Shown in pieces: positions 18,196 through 28,526 of a stretch of 64,000 nt of DNA (positions are counted from its first letter, which is position 1; every line of letters begins with the position of its first letter). Position numbers and translations under genes: made by a program. The notes under the pieces are model-generated. The model did not search any database. It saw only the letters and a list, made by a program, of their open reading frames with translations, and was not told the origin of the DNA. Source of the stretch: QVMM01 sp047030855 (GTDB taxonomy: Bacteria; Bacteroidota; Bacteroidia; Bacteroidales; Dysgonomonadaceae); assembly GCA_047030855.1 (NCBI GenBank), contig JBKYIJ010000008.1, positions 1,054,001 to 1,118,000 on the forward strand, read 5' to 3'.

Positions 18196-21100
18196 TTATC
18201 TGTTTCTTCTTTCTTTGGCCTGTCGCTCCTTTTCTTTGAGTTCCTGCTCGCGTTGCTTTCGTTTGGCTTCGCGTTCTTTTTCTCTTTGTTCGAGTTTTTC
18301 TTTCTGTTCTTGTTCCCGTTGTTTCAAGCGTTCTTTGCGTTCTTGCTCGCGTTGCTTCATACGTTCTTTCTGCGCTTTTTCTTTGTCTTTCAACTCCTGC
18401 TCGCGTTGTTTTCGGGCGTCTTCTTTTGCTTGTATTGCGGCCTTACGTGCATCTTCTTTAGCTCTCTCGGCTTCTTTTTCCATTTCTCTTGCTTCTTTCT
18501 CGGCTTGTTTAATGGAATCTTGCCGAGCTTTTTCCGCATCTCTTATTGAATCCTGAACTTCTTTTTCGCGTTGTTTTTTCTCTTTTTCAATTTCTTTTTG
18601 ACGCTTTTGTTCTTCTTTCAATGTTTCTTTTTCTTCTTTAGTAAGCTTTGGCTTATTCTTAATGTTTTCTATTATATTTTTTATTCCGTCAACAGGGTTA
18701 TCCATTACTTCGTTAATAGTCGTATTAATATCTTTTACGGTATTGACTGCCTTGTTTACATCTTCATCCGAAATGATTGTTTCCAGCCCTTCATCTGTTT
18801 TTGGTTGCTGTTCATCGGTCTTTTCCTTTTCTTCTTTTTCCGGAAGAACCGGAATTTTTTCCGTATCTTTTTTATCCTGAGTTTTTATAGGAACTTCCTG
18901 TTCTTTCTTTTCTTCCTTTACCTGTTCGGTTGGAGTTTCTTTTTCCTTAACGGTTTCCTCTTTTTCTTCAGGATTCATTTGCTTTTCCCAATATGAAACC
19001 AATTCGGGCATTTGATCCTTATAATGTTCGGTAAAGAAGGTAAAATAATCAGCAAGGCTTTTTCCTCTCATTAAGGTCGTATAGTTTTCGTCGGATATAG
19101 GAACCATAATAATACTTGGATCGAGTTTTTCGATCAGGGAACTGTCCTGAAAAGCTTTGTTGGTATATTCAACTACGTTTCTGAACGATTCGAGTCCTTG
19201 TACTTGCAGTATTTCGAACGGGGGTATTTCGCTGAAACTCAAATCGAACGTTTGAACGACAAAACGAGAGAAGTTATAGTCCGCAACGTTATAAATCAGT
19301 TCGTTGCGGTCTATTTTCTTAGGATCGAATACAAGAAGAACCCTGTATTTATTTTCCGGTTTGTCGACAAAGACAAGTGTTGTATCTATGTTTGCAAGAT
19401 CTTCACCCGCAAATTGTATATTCCATATCATGCCTCGCATGGGACCGCCCGATCCGAGAGTACGTCCGCTTAACAACCCTTTCAGCATTTCGGAAGCGAG
19501 AGGCGTTACTTCTGCATCGGGATATTTTTCTATCAGTCCTTTCAGTTTATCTCTGAAATCTTTAGGCTCGTTTGTTTGCGCATAGGTAAGAGCATCCAAG
19601 AACATGAATTTGGGGGCGAGTTTCGATAGCGGATATTTGTCTTGTACGGTGCTGTAATTAGTTCTTACAAGATTTACATTGCTTGCGAGATATGCGTCAT
19701 ATGTATTATCGTATAGTTCGTTTTCCAGTCTTTCCAGATTACGCAGGTTCCATTCATAATTAGGATCGGACAATGTGATGGCATAATCTCCCTGTGGAAA
19801 TTCATTCATCAATTTTACGCGGTAAATTTCCGCCATATTTTTGTTCCCGAGTTGAGAATATATGAGGAATAGCTGATAATAAACTTCTTCTTTGCTTTTG
19901 GAATTAGGGAATCTGTTCAGCAATTTGTCGAAACCTTCAATTGCGAGAAGCAGGTCTTCGAGCTTGTTTTTATAAATCATGCCCATGTTGTAGTAGGCGT
20001 CTTCGATTATATTGTTCGATTCCTGCATGGCAGCACCGGTCAACGGCAGCTGCTTCAGATAATATTCGGGAGAATATTTGTCGTTTGCCTTTTCTTCTTC
20101 TTCGGTAGGAGGAAGATCTGTTTCGGTTACGTACGGAATTGTATCGTTGCCTGCTTGTGGGTCGAGATCGTCAAAACCGCCGAATGTCGTAGAAGTTTTA
20201 TCTTTTCGTCTCCAGTTATCTTCCAGTTTTCGGCTTCCCCAACGGCTTTTAAATGTCGCTTTCCCTTGATTAACCGTCTGTGCATTGTAAAAATAAAATG
20301 TTCGTTTGGTTGCTCCGAATTTTGGGTTCGAGGGTACGTTTACCATATTCGGTTTTTCATCGGGGTTTTGCTCTTTCCAATCTGCTTCTGCCTGTTTTTG
20401 TTGTTCTTCTTTTTCTTTCTTCCTAACGTCTTCTATAATTTTGTTTATGGCTTCCAACCGTTGATCTTCGGGCATTTTTGCGAGAGTTTGCAAACTGTCC
20501 TGCAAGTACACCGCTTCGGCATATACGACCAGCTCGTCCAGAACTTCCGAGCGTAAAGACAATTCTTTGTAGCGGTCGTATTTTTTTCCCAATATGCCCA
20601 ATGCTTCAGGATAAAGAGGTTGTGCTTTTATAAAATCTCTTTGTTGGAAGTAAATATCACCTAACGAAACGAGTACGATACCTTTGTCATAACCGCTACG
20701 GCTGCTTTTTTCGATAGCAAGTTTGTAGTTTTCGATTGTTTTGGCGGTATCGTTATCCATCATGTAGATATTGCCGATGGAGTAGTATATCTGATCCAGA
20801 TACTCTTCATTTTTAGAACTGCCTGTCATCCCTTTCAGCGAAGACAGCGTTTTTTTCTTTAGCTGGGTATCATGCGGTTCGATATAATTGACTTGTTGTA
20901 TTTTAGAATTCAATGTGTACAAATAAGGCGTACTCAATCCTTGTACGTCTTCAAATGCTTTGTATGCAGCATTTTTCTCACCGGTCTCCCCGTATAGTTG
21001 TCCTAACAGGTATCGCAAGCGTATTTTTTGCAATCCGCCCGCATTGTTGATTGCCTGTTGCAGATAAGGTATAGCCTCCGAATATTGTTTGTTCCTTACC

Positions 21101-21756
21101 AGATAATCGGCATATACTTCGGAGAATTCATCTTTCAGTTTATCGGGAACTCCTCCTGAAAGTTTTATTTTATGGAAAATATTGTCCGCTTCATACACCC
21201 ATCCCATCTGGGTATATGCTTTTGCAATCCATAGATTGGCTTCCGCAACCACCTCAGGATCGGTTTTAAATAAACGTGTTATGTAAGAAAACGTTGAAAT
21301 GGCTCTGACGTAATCCAGACTTTGATATTCCGCTTTTGCCATGAGCAACCATACGTTTTTCAGAAAAGGATTAAATTCTTTTTGTTGCAGCCATTCCTGA
21401 TATTTTATATCTCTTCTTTTCGATGGATCTCTTTCAGGTTTTACTTGTATCGAATGTAGTTTTATAGCTTTTGTGGCTTTGTCGATTGTAGTCTCGAATC
21501 CGCTTATCTTTTGATTTTCTTCTGCGGGGTAGTAGGGATATACGTAAATTGTCTGAGACAGATTGTCGGTATAGCTTTTATTTTTGCTTTCGAGCGCTTC
21601 GTTATATGCAATCTCGGCATTGTAATATATGTTGTATCGTGTGTTTATTTCATGATACAAACGGGTTTGCTTCGTATTCTTCTGGTTGGAACACGAACTC
21701 AATACTAAAGAAAAGCAGACAAAGCTTCCGAAAATAATTTTATTTCTTACCACCAA
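18196..21756 (-). CDS. porW: T9SS lipoprotein PorW/SprE-like with a long charged C-terminal coil
   Basis: A 1186-residue protein. The N-terminus has a signal and lipobox ('FSLVLSSCSNQKNTKQ', Cys about residue 22), so it should be a membrane-anchored lipoprotein. The first two thirds hold TPR-like helical repeats ('PYLQQAINNAGGLQKIRLRY', 'YSIGNIYMMDNDTAKTIENY', 'NMGMIYKNKLEDLLLAIEGF'). The N-terminal 'LYHEINTRYNIYYNAEIAYN' is characteristic of SprE/PorW, which is needed for type IX secretion in Bacteroidota. The last ~155 residues are almost wholly K/R/E/Q with repeated 'KQREQE' units, predicted as a long single helix or coiled coil. The family core is shorter, so this tail is an extension. 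Confidence 0.85.
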   Translation of the reverse strand: MVVRNKIIFGSFVCFSLVLSSCSNQKNTKQTRLYHEINTRYNIYYNAEIAYNEALESKNKSYTDNLSQTIYVYPYYPAEENQKISGFETTIDKATKAIKLHSIQVKPERDPSKRRDIKYQEWLQQKEFNPFLKNVWLLMAKAEYQSLDYVRAISTFSYITRLFKTDPEVVAEANLWIAKAYTQMGWVYEADNIFHKIKLSGGVPDKLKDEFSEVYADYLVRNKQYSEAIPYLQQAINNAGGLQKIRLRYLLGQLYGETGEKNAAYKAFEDVQGLSTPYLYTLNSKIQQVNYIEPHDTQLKKKTLSSLKGMTGSSKNEEYLDQIYYSIGNIYMMDNDTAKTIENYKLAIEKSSRSGYDKGIVLVSLGDIYFQQRDFIKAQPLYPEALGILGKKYDRYKELSLRSEVLDELVVYAEAVYLQDSLQTLAKMPEDQRLEAINKIIEDVRKKEKEEQQKQAEADWKEQNPDEKPNMVNVPSNPKFGATKRTFYFYNAQTVNQGKATFKSRWGSRKLEDNWRRKDKTSTTFGGFDDLDPQAGNDTIPYVTETDLPPTEEEEKANDKYSPEYYLKQLPLTGAAMQESNNIIEDAYYNMGMIYKNKLEDLLLAIEGFDKLLNRFPNSKSKEEVYYQLFLIYSQLGNKNMAEIYRVKLMNEFPQGDYAITLSDPNYEWNLRNLERLENELYDNTYDAYLASNVNLVRTNYSTVQDKYPLSKLAPKFMFLDALTYAQTNEPKDFRDKLKGLIEKYPDAEVTPLASEMLKGLLSGRTLGSGGPMRGMIWNIQFAGEDLANIDTTLVFVDKPENKYRVLLVFDPKKIDRNELIYNVADYNFSRFVVQTFDLSFSEIPPFEILQVQGLESFRNVVEYTNKAFQDSSLIEKLDPSIIMVPISDENYTTLMRGKSLADYFTFFTEHYKDQMPELVSYWEKQMNPEEKEETVKEKETPTEQVKEEKKEQEVPIKTQDKKDTEKIPVLPEKEEKEKTDEQQPKTDEGLETIISDEDVNKAVNTVKDINTTINEVMDNPVDGIKNIIENIKNKPKLTKEEKETLKEEQKRQKEIEKEKKQREKEVQDSIRDAEKARQDSIKQAEKEAREMEKEAERAKEDARKAAIQAKEDARKQREQELKDKEKAQKERMKQREQERKERLKQREQEQKEKLEQREKEREAKRKQREQELKEKERQAKERRNR

Positions 21757-21869
21757 TAAAACAGTATAGAGTAATATATTACATTAATAATAAACACAAA
21801 AATAACAGTTTTATTGTTACTTAGGTGGTTTTAGTGGTTTGTATTAACTTCATTGTTCCATATACTAAA

Positions 21870-21907
21870 AAAAATAGTCGTGAATTTTAATTTTCACGAC
21901 TATTTTT
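21870..21907 (-). terminator. Terminator after the sodium:solute symporter gene
   Basis: A 15-bp perfect stem (aaaaatagtcgtgaa / ttcacgactattttt) with an 8-base loop, 32 bp beyond the symporter stop at 21939. Runs of A and T on both sides make it usable in both directions. Confidence 0.9.
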
Positions 21908-21938
21908 GATTAAAACAAATTCGTTTATGTATTGGTGT

Positions 21939-23407
21939 TTATTCGGCAAGTTTCGTTTCTTTTTTTGTTGTCAACAGTAGTAATCCGATGAATGTGAACG
22001 CGGCATTTATGATCAGCAGTTCATAACTGATCGTATATCCGTTGAACCATGCAGCCGAATTTTTTTGAAGTATATAACACAATATCGGTGAAATGATTGC
22101 TACCAAAGGAATGTACTTATCTTTTACTTTATTTTTCATAAAAATACCGAAGGCAAATAATCCAAGTATAGGACCATACGTATAACTTGCCAGAATATAT
22201 ACCGCGTCAATTACGCTTGTATTGTTGAGGATATTGAATATAAAAATCACGATTCCCATTACAACAGCCATTCCTACGTGTACGCGTTTTCTTACTTTGG
22301 CAACTTCGGCTTCATCTTTTTTCTTATTTACCTGAAGAATATCTATCGTAAAGGATGTTGTCAGAGCTGTTAACGCAGAGCCTGCTGCCGAATAGGCGGA
22401 AGATATTAAACCCAATACAAACAATATTCCAACTATTTTTGGGAAATAACCTTGAGTTGCCAGCATCGGGAACAGTTCGTCCGTATTTTGCGGAGTTGTA
22501 ATATGATTATTTGCGGCATAAATGTATAACAATACTCCTAACATCAGAAACATGGCGATAATAAAAATCTGCATAATCCCGCTTGTTACCATGTTCTTCT
22601 GAGAATCTTTGTAGTTTTTACAGCTTAAATTCCTTTGCATCATATCCTGATCTAATCCTGTCATGGCAATAACGACAAATACGCCCGCTAAGAATTGTTT
22701 GAAGAAATAGTATTTACTATTGACATCATCGAAAAAGAATATTTTAGAGTAATCACTCTCTCCGATAGCAGACAACATGCCCCCAAAACTGAAATTCAAA
22801 TCGGATGCAATGTAGTAAATACACAAAACAACGGATACTATAAGGCAGAGTGTTTTCAGCGAATCCGTCCATATAAGAGATTTTACACCGCCATTAAACG
22901 TATATAACCAAACCAGAAACACCGTGAATATAACATTCAGAATAAACGGCAGGTTAAGAGGTTCAAAAACCAAAAGCTGCAAAACAATACAAACCAAGAA
23001 TAAGCGTACCGCAGCGCCAAGCATTTTTTGAGATGAAGAAAAACCAAGCGCCCGTTTTGTACGAAGATATTCCGAATCTGTTTTCCAGATAACCGTATAT
23101 CGAAATTAGGTTCATTCTATAAAATAGGGGGGAGGAGCACATAAGCTATGATAATTTGTCCGACGGCAAAACCCATTACCATCTGGAGATAGGAGAAATT
23201 GCTGACGCTAACCCAACCCGGAACAGAAATAAAAGTTACTCCCGATATACTCGATCCGATCATGGCAAAGGCAACAACATACCAAGCCGATTTTCTTCCT
23301 CCGATGAAAAATCCCTGATTGTCGGCTTTACGTCCTGCAATGTAGGAGACTAAAAACAATACAAGAAAATAGATTACAATAATACTTAATACGAGAATTG
23401 GCGACAT
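21939..23407 (-). pseudogene. Sodium:solute symporter (SSF family), two +1 frameshifts
   Basis: Two pieces of one gene. From the ATG at 23407, 'MSPILVLSIIVIYFLVLFLV' and 'GRKADNQGFFIGGRKSAWYV' give the first helices and the SSF N-terminal signature. The frame breaks in a G6 run at 23127-23132 (C6 on the coding strand); removing one base gives 'LLPLFYRMNLISIYGYLENR'. A second break is the T6 at 23024-23029, after which the rest is open to 21939 with 'VFVVIAMTGLDQDMMQRNLS', the conserved SSF motif. Length 1469 = 3x489+2, so two single-base gains and a repaired 488-residue carrier. SSF proteins couple Na+ entry to uptake of sugars, amino acids or sialic acid; the substrate is not identifiable. 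Confidence 0.9.
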
Positions 23408-23609
23408 AAGATTGATATTAGGTTGTCATTTATTTATGATGAAAAAACTTAATCAGAATCAGATCGAGCATGTAAAAAAATCCTTTTCTACAGCGGAATA
23501 CAAATTTTATTATTTTAAATGAGAAATTACTATCCGTAAATGTATAAAAAATAAAATTTATATTAAAGAAATAAAATGTAATTACGTTTTTTTTATTAAA
23601 AACAAAAGA

Positions 23610-23643
23610 AAAGGGCTTATAACCACATGATTATAAACCCTTT
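23610..23643 (-). terminator. Terminator after tRNA-Gln(CTG)
   Basis: A 13-bp stem (aaagggcttataa / ttataaacccttt), one mismatch that is G-U on the minus strand, 8-base loop. It is followed on the minus strand by TCTTTTGTTTTT. It lies just past the tRNA 3' end. Confidence 0.85.
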
Positions 23644-23645
23644 AA

Positions 23646-23658
23646 GTTGTCCCACCAG
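23646..23658 (-). other. Relic of a tRNA-Gln(TTG) 3' end
   Basis: On the minus strand this reads CTGGTGGGACAAC, identical over 13 bases to the 3' end and flank of tRNA-Gln(TTG) at 32372-32384. No other part of that tRNA is present. It sits between tRNA-Gln(CTG) and its terminator and is probably the scar of a lost tandem tRNA or of recombination. Confidence 0.5.
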
Positions 23659-23667
23659 AACAATTTG

Positions 23668-23738
23668 TTGTCCTGCCAGGATTCGAACCCGGACAGACTG
23701 AACCAGAATCAGGAGTGCTACCGTTACACCACAGGACA
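23668..23738 (-). tRNA. tRNA-Gln (anticodon CTG)
   Basis: A 71-nt cloverleaf on the minus strand. Acceptor TGTCCTG pairs with CAGGACA plus discriminator A. The D arm contains GTGTAACGGTAGCAC. The anticodon stem-loop is CCTGA-TTCTGGT-TCAGT with anticodon CTG and one mismatch at the end of the stem. The T arm is CCGGG-TTCGAAT-CCTGG. The CCA end is not encoded. Confidence 0.93.
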
Positions 23739-23750
23739 ATCTTATCGGTA

Positions 23751-23758
23751 CAAAGGTA
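23751..23758 (-). promoter_or_regulatory. Putative -7 box for tRNA-Gln(CTG)
   Basis: TACCTTTG on the minus strand (TAnnTTTG), 12 bp upstream of the tRNA 5' end. Confidence 0.55.
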
Positions 23759-23762
23759 ATAA

Positions 23763-25040
23763 TTATTTTACTGTTATCAGAAAATAATTTTTCTTTCCTT
23801 TTTGTACAATTATGTATTTTGTGTTTATCAAATACGAACAGTCGATCAGTTCATCGTAATTTTCGAGTTTAATCTTATTTACTGATACTCCCCCTGATTG
23901 AACCATTTTCCGCACTTCCCCTTTTGACGGGAAAATCTGTGTTTTTTCGGCCAAAAGATCGACAGCTTTTATTCCTTCTTCAAGATCGTCGATCGAAACA
24001 GTAAACTGAGGGACTCCTTCAAAAACCTCCAACAGCGTCTGATCGTCTATTTGCGGCAGGTTTTTTCCGAAAAGCAGGTCGGATGCCTGCACCGCATTTT
24101 GATAATCTTCTTCCGAGTGAACCATAGTTGTTACTTCCTGAGCAAGCCTTTTTTGGAGGGAACGTGCTCCCGGATCTTTGTGCTGCTCTTCGATCAAAGC
24201 GTCAATTTCTTCTTTGCTTAACGCTGTAAATATCTTGATATATTTTTCTGCGTCCAAATCGCTCACATTCAACCAGAACTGATAAAATTTATAGGGCGAC
24301 GTATATCGCCGATCGAGCCAAACATTGCCTGATTCGGTCTTTCCGAATTTTCCTCCGTCCGCTTTGGTTATCAACGGGCAAACAAGACCGAAAGCTTCCG
24401 CTCCGAGTTTTCTGCGGATAAGTTCGGTTCCTGTTGTTATATTCCCCCATTGATCGGAACCTCCCATTTGCAGCTTACATCCATATGTAGAATAAAGATG
24501 CACATAGTCGTAACCTTGCACGAGTTGATAAGTAAATTCCGTGAACGACATGCCTTCACCTTCTCCCGAAAAGCGTTTTTTTACGGAATCTTTCGCCATC
24601 ATGTAGTTGACTGTGATATGTTTCCCGATGTCTTTTATGAAACTAAGGAAGGTAATATCTTTCATCCAGTCGTAGTTGTTCACCAAAACGGCGGCATTCG
24701 GTGCAGTAGATTCAAAGTCGAGGAACTTCGACAATTGTTTTTTTATTGCCGCCTGATTATGACGCAGCGTTTCTTCATCAAGAAGGTTTCTTTCAAGCGA
24801 TTTTCCCGAAGGATCGCCTATCATGCCTGTCGCTCCGCCTATCAGTGCAATAGGGCGATGACCTGCACGTTGCAGATGTTTCAGCATCATAACACTGACA
24901 AGGTGTCCGATGTGAAGCGAATCGGCAGTAGGGTCTATGCCGACATAAGCCGAAGTTAATTCTTTTTGCAGTTGTTCTTCCGTTCCCGGAATCATGTCGT
25001 GGATCATTCCACGCCATTTCAGTTCCTCAACAAAATTCAT
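23763..25040 (-). CDS. tyrS: Tyrosine-tRNA ligase
   Basis: A 425-residue class I synthetase that charges tRNA-Tyr. 'GIDPTADSLHIGHLVSVMML' holds the HIGH motif, 'LQMGGSDQWGNITTGTELI' binds tyrosine and 'KFGKTESGNVWLD' is the KMSKS-equivalent loop. The C-terminal S4-like RNA-binding domain is present ('SKGEVRKMVQSGGVSVNKIK'). The stop is only 4 bp before a tRNA-Gln promoter box. It is preceded by the WbqC gene on the same strand. Confidence 0.96.
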   Translation of the reverse strand: MNFVEELKWRGMIHDMIPGTEEQLQKELTSAYVGIDPTADSLHIGHLVSVMMLKHLQRAGHRPIALIGGATGMIGDPSGKSLERNLLDEETLRHNQAAIKKQLSKFLDFESTAPNAAVLVNNYDWMKDITFLSFIKDIGKHITVNYMMAKDSVKKRFSGEGEGMSFTEFTYQLVQGYDYVHLYSTYGCKLQMGGSDQWGNITTGTELIRRKLGAEAFGLVCPLITKADGGKFGKTESGNVWLDRRYTSPYKFYQFWLNVSDLDAEKYIKIFTALSKEEIDALIEEQHKDPGARSLQKRLAQEVTTMVHSEEDYQNAVQASDLLFGKNLPQIDDQTLLEVFEGVPQFTVSIDDLEEGIKAVDLLAEKTQIFPSKGEVRKMVQSGGVSVNKIKLENYDELIDCSYLINTKYIIVQKGKKNYFLITVK

Positions 25041-25073
25041 CGTTTTATTAATTCTATTTTAGATTGTTCGGGG

Positions 25074-25081
25074 CAAAAATA
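25074..25081 (-). promoter_or_regulatory. Putative -7 box for tyrS
   Basis: TATTTTTG on the minus strand, 34 bp upstream of the tyrS ATG, in the gap after the WbqC gene. Confidence 0.5.
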
Positions 25082-25111
25082 CGACTTCTTTCGCAAATAA
25101 AAAACTATATT

Positions 25112-25738
25112 TCATTTACTTAATATTATCAGGCTCTCGTTCCCCATATTAAAGAGCAAATCGATTATACTCAGATTTTCAATGAACCCGAATTTATCGG
25201 AAAAAACCTGATAATATGTAATAGGAGAGACGGATTTATCGGAATATTGGGTGAGTTTTTTAGGGTGGATTGTGTTTCTCAAATCAATATCATTATTCGG
25301 TAATGATTTAGCGTATTCAGAGGTGTAGTTGAGAAGTGAAACATCAATATCAAGCAGTTTTGAAATTAAAACTCGTAATTCTTCGTTTAAATCGAATAGG
25401 AATTTGAATTTCTTTTGATAAAAAGGCTCGAAATCGTCTCTGTAATATTCAAAAAAGGGTGTGGAATTATAAGCTGAAACAATGGCGTTCCAATGCAGAT
25501 GCTGCCAGTTCCCATGATCGGCGATGCGAATGTCTTTTGTGAGGATCTTTTCTGTTTTCGAGTGCTCGACAGGAATGGATAGCGACATTGTTCCGTTTGC
25601 CGATAAAATGGTGCATCGGTTACGATAAGACTGTTTTTGATAGTTTTCGAATTTCTCGATAAAAACAGTCTGTTTCGAAACTAATACTTTGTAATATTCG
25701 ATCGGAGCCAGATAGGCTGATGATAGGTATATCGCCAT
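25112..25738 (-). CDS. WbqC family protein
   Basis: A 208-residue protein. The N-terminal 'YLSSAYLAPIEYYKVLVSKQ' and 'ENYQKQSYRNRCTILSANG' followed by 'LHWNAIVSAYNSTPFFEYY' match the WbqC-like family. WbqC proteins are found in O-antigen clusters and scattered in Bacteroidota genomes, and their biochemical role is not established. The gene starts downstream of the valS terminator at 25751-25781, so it is probably a separate transcript reading towards tyrS. Confidence 0.8.
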   Translation of the reverse strand: MAIYLSSAYLAPIEYYKVLVSKQTVFIEKFENYQKQSYRNRCTILSANGTMSLSIPVEHSKTEKILTKDIRIADHGNWQHLHWNAIVSAYNSTPFFEYYRDDFEPFYQKKFKFLFDLNEELRVLISKLLDIDVSLLNYTSEYAKSLPNNDIDLRNTIHPKKLTQYSDKSVSPITYYQVFSDKFGFIENLSIIDLLFNMGNESLIILSK

Positions 25739-25750
25739 CGTTTTTTATTG

Positions 25751-25781
25751 AAAAAAGAGCGTATATCAAAATACGCTCTTT
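25751..25781 (-). terminator. Terminator after valS
   Basis: An 11-bp perfect stem (aaagagcgtat / atacgctcttt) with a 6-base loop, 6 bp past the valS stop, followed on the minus strand by TTTTTTCAAT. Confidence 0.92.
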
Positions 25782-25786
25782 CCGGG

Positions 25787-28419
25787 TTATTTTTTTAAAG
25801 CAGCAATGCTTTCCTCGAGCGTTTTAATTTTACTCTCGGCATCCGCCTGTTTTTTGCGTTCGTTTTCGACAATTTCGGCTTTTGCGTTATTCACAAACTT
25901 TTCGTTTGAAAGCTTTTTCATGACTGAATTGAGGAATCCTCTCTGATATTCAAGTTCTTCTTCGAGTTTTTTTAATTCTTCCTCAACGTCGATATTGTTT
26001 CCTAAAGGAATGCTAAATTCCGTTGTCCCGACAAGAAAACCCGAAGACATCGTGTCTTTTTGGCTTACTTCTCTGATTTCAGCAATATTTCCCATCCTGA
26101 TGATAACAGGGTTGAGAGATTGGTTATAACCGCCTCCTGTTTCTATTACTTCCAAATCAAGACTTTGCTTGTTTGGCAGGTTTTTTTGCAGGCGGATTGT
26201 TCTGATTCCCGAAACAATTTCTTTTGTGTACTCAAAATCCTTTATCAAATCTTCATTAATTCCTTTTGTTTCAGGTATTGGAGAAATCATTATGCTTTCT
26301 CCCTCGTTCCTGTTTTCCAAAGCTTGCCACAATTCTTCCGTTATAAACGGCATAAAAGGATGCAGCAATCTTAATAAGCTGTCGAAAAAGTTCATCGTGG
26401 CTTGGTATGTCTTTGCATCAATCGGTTGTTGATATGAAGGTTTGATCATTTCGAGATACCATGAAGAAAACTCATCCCAAAAGAGTTTGTACAAAAGCAT
26501 TAATGCTTCAGATAAGCGATATTTCGAGAATAAGTCGTTGACTTCGCCGATCGTTCTGGAAATAACAGAGTCGAACCATTCTATCGCAATAACCGAAGAT
26601 TCGGGTTGTTCAGCGTTTTCGCTTACATCCCAGCCCTTTATCAGGCGGAAAGCGTTCCATATTTTATTGTTGAAATTCCGTCCCTGTTCGCAAAGAGATT
26701 CGTCAAAAGGTAAGTCATTTCCCGCAGGTGCGGTTAATAACAAACCCATACGAACCCCGTCAGCTCCGTATTTTTCGATCAGTTCGATAGGATCGGGGGA
26801 GTTTCCCAACTGTTTGGACATCTTTCGCCCCAATTTATCACGGACGATGCCTGTGAAATACACGTTGTTGAAACAAGGTTTTTTACGATATTCGTAACCT
26901 GCCATTATCATTCTTGCCACCCAGAAAAAGATGATGTCGGGACCTGTTACCAGATCGTTAGTCGGGTAGTAATATTCTATTTCTTTGTTGTTCGGTTGAC
27001 TTATGCCGTCAAATACCGATATAGGCCACAACCACGAAGAAAACCATGTGTCAAGACAATCCTCATCGCGTCGCAAATCTTTCTCTTGCAGACTCGGATT
27101 GTTTGTTTTATTTCGGGCTTCTTCCAAAGCTTTTTCAGGCGTTTCGGCAACGACATAACCTCCTTCGGGCAAATAGTAGGCAGGTATTTGATGTCCCCAC
27201 CAAAGCTGGCGGCTTATACACCAGTCCTTTATATTTTCCATCCAATGACGGTAAGTATTTTTATACTTTGCAGGATAGAATTTTATCGTATCGTTTTCGA
27301 CTGCGTCGAGAGCCGGTTTCGCAAGCCCTTCCATTTTCAGGAACCATTGCATCGAAAGTTTTGGTTCGATAGGGACATCTGTCCGTTCTGAATATCCGAC
27401 TTTGTTGGTGTAGCTCTCTACTTTTTCGAGCAGCCCTGAATCTTGTAAATCTTTTTCGATTTTCTTGCGGACATCGAACCTGTCCATCCCTTCATATTGA
27501 AGTCCGTACTTGTTAAGTGTTCCGTTATCGTTGAAAATGTCGATAGATTCGAGGTTATATTTTTCACCCAGCATGTAATCGTTCACATCATGGGCGGGAG
27601 TAACTTTCAGACATCCTGTTCCGAATTCGGGATCTACATATTCGTCTTCGATGATCGGCACTACTCTGTTAGCTATCGGAACGATAACCTTTTTCCCTTT
27701 AAGAAATGATGTTTTCGGGTTATTTGGATTGATACAAATCGCTACGTCTCCGAAAATTGTTTCGGGGCGTGTTGTGGCGATTAAGGCATAACTTTCTTCG
27801 CCTTCAATCTTGTATTTCAGATAATATAATTTGCTTTGTTCTTCTTTGTGAATCACTTCTTCGTCCGAAAGGGCTGTTTTGGCTTTCGGATCCCAATTCA
27901 CCATACGGACTCCGCGATAAATTAATCCTTTGTTATACAGATCGACAAATACTTTGAATACGCTTGTGGAACGTTTTTCGTCCATCGTGAAAGCCGTGCG
28001 ATCCCAGTCGCAAGAGGCTCCCAGCTTCTGGAGTTGTTTCAGAATTATTCCCCCGTGAGTATGCGTCCAGTCCCAAGCATGGTAAAGAAATTCTTCACGG
28101 CTCAGATCGTTTTTGTTAATTCCCTGAGAAGCAAGTTTTGCAACCACTTTTGCTTCTGTTGCTATAGATGCATGATCCGTTCCCGGAACCCAGCATGCGT
28201 TTTTACCCAGCATGCGCGCGCGACGTATGAGTATGTCCTGTATCGTATTGTTCAGCATGTGCCCCATGTGAAGGACTCCTGTTACGTTAGGCGGCGGAAT
28301 GACTATGGTAAAGGGTTCGCGATTGTCAGGTTCGGAATGGAAGAATTTTTTTTTTCGAGCCAATATTGATACCATTTGTTTTCTACTTCAGCGGGGTTGT
28401 ACTTGCTTGCAATTTCCAT
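25787..28419 (-). CDS. valS: Valine-tRNA ligase, frameshifted near the N-terminus in an A10 run
   Basis: The open frame from 28375 codes for 862 residues with 'PPPNVTGVLHMGHML' (HIGH) and 'GRKMSKQLGNSP' (KMSKS), plus a C-terminal coiled coil ('GFLNSVMKKLSNEKFVNNAK'). The canonical N-terminus (MEIASKYNPAEVENKWYQYW) lies 14 codons further upstream from the ATG at 28419 in another frame. The two meet in T10 at 28346-28355 (A10 on the coding strand): the frame would be joined by eight or eleven A. Length 2633 = 3x877+2. As read, translation could start at 28375, lacking the first ~22 residues; alternatively polymerase slippage or a sequencing error restores the frame. The enzyme charges tRNA-Val and edits threonine. 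Confidence 0.92.
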
Positions 28420-28439
28420 ATTTAATTGATTTATTGCTG

Positions 28440-28447
28440 CAAAAATA
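28440..28447 (-). promoter_or_regulatory. Putative -7 box for valS
   Basis: TATTTTTG on the minus strand, 21 bp upstream of the ATG at 28419. Its position supports 28419, not 28375, as the native start. Confidence 0.55.
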
Positions 28448-28526
28448 GTAAATAGTTCTTAATATGGATATAGTTATAGAAGATGCTGTGATTTATCTTG
28501 TTTTCGATTATGGATTCATAATATAT

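Noticed and set aside
24450..24959. 169-codon plus-strand frame opposite tyrS
   Set aside because: Antisense to the intact tyrS frame and not protein-like.
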